Below, piece by piece: positions 58,562-64,000 of a DNA stretch of 64,000 nucleotides. The notes under the pieces are model-generated. The model worked only from the letters and a program-made list of their open reading frames with translations. It was not told where the DNA came from and did not search any database. Positions within the stretch are counted from its first letter, which is position 1. The number at the start of each line of letters is the position of its first letter. The position numbers and the translations under genes are program-made. The stretch spans positions 1 through 64,000 of the forward strand of contig NZ_JAPRAQ010000007.1 of NCBI RefSeq assembly GCF_029989365.1, given 5' to 3'. The DNA comes from Bradyrhizobium sp. Arg816. Its GTDB lineage: Bacteria > Pseudomonadota > Alphaproteobacteria > Rhizobiales > Xanthobacteraceae.

Positions 58562-59401
58562 ATGAATTCCAATGCAGATTTTTCGACAATTCTAGACCGC
58601 ATACTTGATACAGCGGCCGACAATTTCAGGATCGCAAAAATCCTCGTTCAAATGGGACTTGATCCCGACAACATCACCTACGACGCACTGTTCAATCGGC
58701 TGTTTGAAATTTTGTTGGCTAATATCACGCTCGCCAACATGTTTGCCTTGGTTGGCGCCATATTCTTTGTCGCTACCTTGCTGATGCAGAGAATGGTGCC
58801 GCTGCGCGTTGCGAACATGGTCGGCTGTACATTCTTCGCAATTTCTTGCGCGCTTTCCGGGAGCGTCGCCACCTTTCTGCTTTATCTGCTGCTGTTGCCA
58901 GTCAATGTCGTTCGCCTCCGCCAACTGCTCAAGCTCGTTAAAAAAGCACGTAACGCGACGCGGGGTGACAGGTCGATGGAATGGCTCAAACCATTCATGA
59001 CCGAACGTAGATATCGCCGAGGCGACATACTCTTCAGGAAAGGTGATTCCGCTACGGAAATGTTCCTCATCGGCACCGGGAAGTTTCTCGTCATAGAAAC
59101 CGGCGTCGAGCTTCCGCCAGGGCGCTTCATGGGAGAACTTGGCTTCCTCACACCCGATAACCGGCGAACCGCGACGGTCGAGTGCATAGAGGACGCCCAA
59201 GTCCTGACCATAACTTATGAAAGGCTGCTTGAAATCTATTTTCAGAGTGATCAGCAATTCGGCTACCATATCCTCCTCCTGACCAGCCAGCGTCTCCTAG
59301 AACACAACCAGCGGCTCCAGGAAAGCATCTCGCGGCTGGAAGCAGCTCTCGCACAAGAGAAAGCGGCGCGACACATGGCAGCTGCGCGAGGTACAGCTTG
59401 A
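58562..59401 (+). CDS. Membrane protein with cyclic nucleotide-binding domain
   Basis: A 279-residue protein from the ATG at 58562 (GGGGAGATCC site). A helical start (FSTILDRILDTAADNFRIAK), three membrane helices between about 50 and 125 (ITLANMFALVGAIFFVATLL; MVGCTFFAISCALSGSVATF; LLYLLLLPVNVVRLRQ), then a cNMP-binding beta barrel (RRGDILFRKGDSATEMFLIG; GRFMGELGFLTPDNRRTATV, the phosphate-binding cassette with Glu and Arg) and a C-terminal coiled coil. It looks like a membrane sensor for cAMP or cGMP. Facing it is a cyclase gene. Confidence 0.9.
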   Translation: MNSNADFSTILDRILDTAADNFRIAKILVQMGLDPDNITYDALFNRLFEILLANITLANMFALVGAIFFVATLLMQRMVPLRVANMVGCTFFAISCALSGSVATFLLYLLLLPVNVVRLRQLLKLVKKARNATRGDRSMEWLKPFMTERRYRRGDILFRKGDSATEMFLIGTGKFLVIETGVELPPGRFMGELGFLTPDNRRTATVECIEDAQVLTITYERLLEIYFQSDQQFGYHILLLTSQRLLEHNQRLQESISRLEAALAQEKAARHMAAARGTA

Positions 59402-59615
59402 ATGGCATTGACTACCATTGGGGGCAGTACTGTCGCCGCGCAGCGCGACGATCCGCTTGGGGCAATGGCGACGGTTTGGCGCGATTTTAGATTATGTCTG
59501 CTCTACCCCTCACAGCCGACATATCCTCGGCCGTGGAACATGGCAGGAATAGGCCATAAGGGGACATCGCGTGATAGCGTCTCGGCTTTTTAAGGCGCAA
59601 TTGGCGACCCCGAAA

Positions 59616-60925
59616 CTAGATGACGGCCGCAAACAGGCGCAACGGCTCTGCAAGGCCCTTAAGCTCGGCCGGCCCCTGATCGACGAACTTGAGGCCAGCA
59701 CCAGCGACAAGGTCTCTTACCGTGCTCGAAGCCAGAACTTCGCTCGCTTTCGCATGCTGAACTACCCGTGCGGCGATGTGAACAGCGATGCCGCCCACGT
59801 CGTCGCCCATTATCTCAACTTCACCGGTATGGACGCCGGCCCGCACTTCGAGATCGAGTGTCCGCACCGCGCTGACGATACCCTGGGCGCAGCGGACAGC
59901 GCGCGCCGGGCCGTCGAACAGGGCCAGAAATCCGTCGCCTGTCGTTTTAACTTCACGTCCGCGGTGCCGCTCCAGTTCCGAACGCACCGCTGCATGATGC
60001 GCTTCCAGAGTTGAACGCCACTGCTTGTCGCCCACCAACGACGCTTTCCTTGTCGAATCGACGATATCGGTGAACAGCACGGTCGAGAGGACGCGATCAA
60101 CGTCAACGGCAGTAGCGGAAACGCCCATGAATTTTCTGATTTCCTCGACGAGCCGGTCCTGATCTCCTGACCATGCGAGGTGATCGTTCCCTGGTAGTTC
60201 GACGTAGCGCGCCTGAGAAATTTTCTCTCCAAGCTCGCGGCCGGCGAGTGCACGAATGCGTATGTCGTCGCGCCGATGCATGACTAGCGTAGGAACGCGG
60301 ATCGACGACAGGACGGCCCTTACGTCGATCTCGCGGTTCATACGCATTAGGTTGATAACATCAGACGGGCTGGCCGCCGAGCGCTCGAACTTGGCGAAGC
60401 GCTCTATGGCCCCGGGAACGGCGGCTGCTGACGGCGAGAAACTAGGCAGACTTTTGCCGGTGCCCCAGTTGGACCGGATATCGCGCTCAAATCCCACAAA
60501 ATCGTCAAACGGAACGGAGGCGCCGACCGTGCGCGCATATGTGCCGAACAGGATGAGACCGGCCACCCGTTCAGGATAGGTCGCCGCGAACAGGATCGAC
60601 ATCGGCCCACCTTCCGAGACACCGAACAAGTAGGCCCTCTTAGAATCCGCGGCGTCGAGGACAGCGCGGATATCGTCGATCCTTTCATCGAGATGCGGGA
60701 CACCGACGCCCCGATCGCTGAGACCCGTGCCACGTTTGTCGAATCGGATCAGTCGGGAGAACGAGCCGAGGCCGTTAAGGAACGAGCGGCGTGGGGATTC
60801 TCCCACGACAGTTCCAGGTGCGATACAAAGCCCGGCGTCATGAGCAAGTCCGGACCATCCTGTCCGGATATTTGGTAGGCGACGAAGACCTCGCCGCTGG
60901 TCACGTACCGCGTCTCGACAACCAT
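59616..60925 (-). pseudogene. Alpha/beta hydrolase - class III adenylate cyclase fusion, frameshifted
   Basis: The ATG at 60925 starts MVVETRYVTSGEVFVAYQIS and GPDLLMTPGFVSHLELSWEN. The frame breaks near 60785, and in the next one FLNGLGSFSRLIRFDKRGTG continues through the hydrolase core (FGVSEGGPMSILFAATYPER) to the cyclase domain (VLFTDIVDSTRKASLVGDKQ; REVKTTGDGFLALFDGP with both metal Asp). One base lost around 60783-60790 would explain it. The cyclase domain makes cAMP from ATP; the hydrolase part probably senses a ligand. If translation restarted inside, a 396-residue form could still be made. Confidence 0.85.
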
Positions 60926-61466
60926 TGGCTTCCGCCGGACTGAAAGAAGTAGCCTAGGACTAACGGCCAAGCAGTGCAATCGATCAGGATAAGCTCATGG
61001 CCGCGTGGCGGGAGCCTCAGATTGCCCTTGTTGGCTGACGCCTCCGCAGCCTACCTCAGTCGGGGTCTTTCGGAGATCGGCTTTGGGTCACAAGCCGATC
61101 TTGGCGGGCTGCTTCAACTTGGTCGGAACATCTCCTGGAAAACTCGAAACTGAGATGCTCAAGCGAGGAATGTTCTTTGACATTATCAAGTGCTCCGAAC
61201 ATCAGGGACGATTGCCGCTCCAGCTAGGCCCAGGCTACCAGCCCAGGGGGCCCATGCCGTAGACGATTATTTCCCACCGCCACAAATTGTTCGTGGTCCA
61301 CCCCGCAAAACCCAGTGTCGCTCGGGAGAAGGATTTTCCAAAAGCGAACGGGATGAGAACGCCAAGTACGGGCCATCTGCACCGACCGCTGAGCCGAGGT
61401 CGACTTGGCCAGTCCGCGGATTTATCGAAATGCGTAACAAGCGATGGTCAAAGCGAACACGGCTGC
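60926..61466. other. Gene-poor gap
   Basis: About 540 bases with no supported gene. Frames are short and the text looks like worn-down sequence. No promoter consensus for the cyclase gene was recognised. Confidence 0.4.
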
Positions 61467-62063
61467 CTAGGGAACGAGGCGCGAGTTGATTGCCTGACCG
61501 AGCAAAGCGGCCTGTTGGCTGTTATTCATCGGTGCCGACGCGACCACTGTTCCATCCTGGATCAGCGGTCTGCCCATCGTTATAATGATGGTGTCTGTAT
61601 TTTTGATTGTCCCAGACAAAAATGGAGAAGCGGTGGGCGCTGTTATGCGAACAAGCTTCCAGGAGGGCGTGAGATTGCCCGAAGTAGTGATATAAAAATT
61701 GATGGTCTCCTGAATGACATCAATTGGATCGTAGAGCGGTTGGGCAGCTGGTTTCTCGGGTGTTATCCTGCAACCGTCCAGACTATTCAGCATTGTGTTG
61801 GCTGCAGCGTAGACTGCCTTCTTTGCTGCTTGCTCAGCGTTATAAAAGTCGATGATCTTGTCAGGCCCCGATTTTTCTGGATTCTTTGATGGGTTTGTAG
61901 CTGATTGATCCGGAGAAGGATTCTGCTCAAGCGGCTCACTGGCTATAGTGGCGTCGATATTAACTTTATTAATTGCCACTTCTGCCGCCTTTGCGACTGC
62001 CTTACTCTTGCTAGCAAGCATCTCGGAAAATCTCGGCCCCTGGGATGATTTTGAGTGGGGCAT
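61467..62063 (-). CDS. Hypothetical protein of unusual composition (about 198 aa)
   Basis: From the ATG at 62063 (an earlier one at 62126 is possible). The N-terminal part is helical and lysine-rich (SKSKAVAKAAEVAINKVNID), the middle Pro/Asn-rich, and the C-terminal domain has LYDPIDVIQETINFYITTSG, NLTPSWKLVRITAPTASPFL, TDTIIITMGRPLIQDGTVVA. GC content is clearly lower than in the neighbours. No signal peptide is seen, though the last part resembles exported beta-domains. It may come from elsewhere. Confidence 0.6.
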   Translation of the reverse strand: MPHSKSSQGPRFSEMLASKSKAVAKAAEVAINKVNIDATIASEPLEQNPSPDQSATNPSKNPEKSGPDKIIDFYNAEQAAKKAVYAAANTMLNSLDGCRITPEKPAAQPLYDPIDVIQETINFYITTSGNLTPSWKLVRITAPTASPFLSGTIKNTDTIIITMGRPLIQDGTVVASAPMNNSQQAALLGQAINSRLVP

Positions 62064-62364
62064 GATAAACGGAAAGCTCTCCGCTCTCCGTTGGGTCCTC
62101 GGCGACGACTGGGATATGCTGGACACCTAGTTTTCGCTCGCACTCGAGCAGTTAGCCGAGAAACGCTGCTGGACGCATCTCTGAACTGGAGCGTGCTGGC
62201 GATACTGGCCAATCGAAGGTCAACAGCAGATGGCGGCAGCTAGCGCGATCCCAGTCGTGCGAACGGCCCCGGTAGCGAGTGGGGAGTGCACCCACCCCCA
62301 CCTCGCCATACCGTGCCTTGTGCCTTACCCCGTTGCGACCGATGAGGCGGACCTGACCCAAAGG

Positions 62365-62889
62365 CTAGGAGCCGATCACCGCGAACCTCCCCATCGCACG
62401 CCGCTTGGACTGCCACACCTCTGCGTCGGACTGGTAGTGCATATGAAGATGACGCTCCGGCGTCAGTACGAAAACATCATCTCCCCAATCTTCGCCAACC
62501 GCGCAGAGGCTGACTGCGGCCTGACGCATAAGTCGCGGCGCCAGCAATCTTGGCAACACTAACCGGTAGCAAACACCATCGTGGACAAAGAAGCCGAGCC
62601 GGACCATGAGCGCGAATTCGCGGCTGAACATGCCATAGCCATCCGCGTACAGCTCGAATGCGGCGGCACAATTCTGTTGCCTCAGCTCATCGAGCGTTTC
62701 ACGAGCGAAGGCCGATAAATCTGGAATGCCATCGGCGTGAAGCAGATAGGCCTGATCGTGGAACTCCCGATCCTCCTGCGCGGCCGACCATAAGGCTTCG
62801 GCTTCACTCGCCTTGGCGAGCCAAGCCGCTTCAAACTCGGGTCGCTCTCTTGGCATCTCTAAGAGGACGTGCGTGGCAGAAGGCGACAT
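62365..62889 (-). CDS. Conserved hypothetical protein (174 aa)
   Basis: From the ATG at 62889: MSPSATHVLLEMPRERPEFE, then DQAYLLHADGIPDLSAFARE, FELYADGYGMFSREFALMVR, CYRLVLPRLLAPRLMRQAAV. Mixed alpha/beta, no membrane part, no motif I can name. The regular composition and complete frame suggest it is real. It stands alone. Confidence 0.65.
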   Translation of the reverse strand: MSPSATHVLLEMPRERPEFEAAWLAKASEAEALWSAAQEDREFHDQAYLLHADGIPDLSAFARETLDELRQQNCAAAFELYADGYGMFSREFALMVRLGFFVHDGVCYRLVLPRLLAPRLMRQAAVSLCAVGEDWGDDVFVLTPERHLHMHYQSDAEVWQSKRRAMGRFAVIGS

Positions 62890-63222
62890 CTTCGGCTCTC
62901 CTATAGATTCCTTGGCGGGTAGGAAAACTGTGCTTTTGCGCCCGACTCTCAAGCACAGTATCGCAGCACGATGCTGAGCGAAATGCCTCGCCTAGTCGGA
63001 GGCCGAAAAATTTTGGCGCGCGGTGTTGCGAACGTTTGAGATGCGACTGTTGGGGGACGCCAGGGGGGCGGTCGCCAGGGTACCAGCCGCTGCCCCACAC
63101 CGTCACGGCTTCGGGCGTTGAGCTCTATTCAAATGCTTCCGTCCTCTTCCACGCGCGGCTCTTGCGCAGATTCGCGCCTTGTAACATACTGACGCTCGTT
63201 TGCTTGTTACGAGATTGATGAT

Positions 63223-63873
63223 TTGCAGCCTATCGTCGCCTACTATCGCGTTTCCCGAGAGAAGCAGGGCCGCTCAGGCCTCGGCCTCGACGGCCAGCGG
63301 CGCCTCGTCTCGGTCTTCGCCAGCAACGAGGACATGGAGATCGCAGGCGAGTTTACAGAGGTCGAGACCGGCAAAGGTGCAGATGCGCTCGACAGGCGCC
63401 CGCAGCTCGCCGCTGCCTTGCGGAAAGCTAAACAGCTCAAGTGTCCGGTCGTTGTGGCCAAGCTGGATAGGCTTTCGCGCGACGTGGCATTCATCGCCGG
63501 TTTGATGGCGAAAAGGGTGCCGTTCATCGTTTCGGAGTTGGGCAAGGGCGTTGACCCCTTCATGCTGCACATCTATGCCGCTGTGGCGGAAAAGGAACGC
63601 AACGTCATCGCTGAACGCACCCGCCTAGCTCTTGCGGAGGCTAAGCATCGAGGCAAGCGGCTCGGCAATCAAAGACAGGCCGAAATCAACAAAGCCGCTG
63701 CAGCGAGTCGGGACGCTCGGCTAGAGCCTATCCTGAAGACCATGTGGGATCTTCCCTACCGGGAGATCGCGCAGGAGCTGACCGAGCGTGGGATACCCGC
63801 ACCTCGTGGAGGCGGTTGGAATGCAATGACGGTGATGCGCGTCATGAAGAGGCTTGGAGTTGGTGGCGACTAA
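63223..63873 (+). CDS. Serine recombinase (resolvase/invertase family)
   Basis: A 216-residue recombinase with a TTG start at 63223. Catalytic Ser11 is in IVAYYRVSREKQGRSGLGLD; KLDRLSRDVAFIAGLM gives the conserved Arg residues; EKERNVIAERTRLALAEAKH is the E-helix; the C-terminal YREIAQELTERGIPAPRGGG with WNAMTVMRVMKRL is the helix-turn-helix. All parts are there. It may serve a mobile element that ends outside the window, or be a lone resolvase. Confidence 0.9.
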   Translation: MQPIVAYYRVSREKQGRSGLGLDGQRRLVSVFASNEDMEIAGEFTEVETGKGADALDRRPQLAAALRKAKQLKCPVVVAKLDRLSRDVAFIAGLMAKRVPFIVSELGKGVDPFMLHIYAAVAEKERNVIAERTRLALAEAKHRGKRLGNQRQAEINKAAAASRDARLEPILKTMWDLPYREIAQELTERGIPAPRGGGWNAMTVMRVMKRLGVGGD

Positions 63874-64000
63874 GCGTTGACCACGAAGTGACGTCGGCGA
63901 GCGCTTCTTGACCGCTGCCGCCTTCCTCTCCTCATTCCACAGGGATGCCTCTGGCAGGCCGCTTACTTTTGCTGAACATTTTCCGGGAAAGTGCGTACTT

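Noticed and set aside
59402..59593. Possible gene overlapping the stop of the cNMP-binding protein
   Set aside because: Overlap looks like coupling, but the frame has no pattern and continues into the cyclase gene end.
1..64000. CRISPR array or rRNA operon
   Set aside because: No regularly spaced repeats and no rRNA-like sequence were seen.

Overview
The window looks like an accessory-rich chromosomal stretch of a high-GC alphaproteobacterium, most likely Bradyrhizobium or a close relative. This is inferred from many small conserved proteins typical of that group (DUF6894, DUF1127, KGG-repeat, short exported proteins), a ROSE-type RNA thermometer in front of an hsp20 gene, recurring GGAAC-N16-CGTT promoters of the EcfG general-stress type, and a Ku plus multi-ligase repertoire. 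No rRNA, tRNA or CRISPR array was recognised.

Layout. 1-5 kb: end of a TPP-dependent enzyme, a small stress-type secreted protein, a decayed alpha/beta hydrolase, and an AlkB-like dioxygenase coupled to a frameshifted LigD-type ligase. 5-11 kb: an isochorismatase-family hydrolase, then a three-gene operon (HlyD-like protein, secreted alpha/alpha-barrel protein, GT2 synthase) resembling curdlan or mixed-linkage glucan synthesis. 11-13 kb: helicase and ligase remnants and an intact small ATP-dependent ligase. 13-24 kb: a stress block with KGG protein, DUF305 membrane protein, zinc alcohol dehydrogenase, SDR, arginase-like protein, a Mn-catalase/DUF892 fusion, two FAD oxidoreductases, a free DUF892 protein and inorganic pyrophosphatase. 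24-31 kb: OprB porin, hydrolase, and a dctA / PrpF-GalD-like / LysR cluster whose dctA carries an in-frame amber codon.

31.7-40 kb: a tyrosine integrase with a large inverted repeat upstream, a truncated GIY-YIG-like remnant, an operon of very short overlapping genes, the ROSE-hsp20 unit, a broken ku gene, and more small genes. 40-42 kb: LysR divergent from DUF1127 and a GST. 42-48.3 kb: a seven-gene chromate/oxidative-stress operon (ChrB-like with rhodanese domain, PepSY, double DUF1259, Fe/Mn SOD, Cys-rich peptide, exported protein, ChrA). 48.5-52 kb: TauE/SafE exporter, ATP-grasp protein and a FetAB-like ABC transporter. 52-58 kb: small stress-type genes mixed with duplicated segments that encode tiny hydrophobic peptides. 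58-64 kb: a membrane cyclic-nucleotide-binding protein facing a frameshifted hydrolase/adenylate-cyclase fusion, two hypothetical proteins and a serine recombinase.

Two themes tie the window together. First, many genes look like general-stress functions (peroxide, heat, DNA repair, metal oxyanion), and at least five perfect EcfG-type promoters plus several one-base variants sit directly in front of them. Second, the region is full of decay: at least a dozen genes carry single-base frameshifts, in-frame stops or truncations. Some shifts lie in homopolymer runs, so sequencing error cannot be excluded for each one, but the nonsense codons and truncated fragments argue that real erosion contributes.
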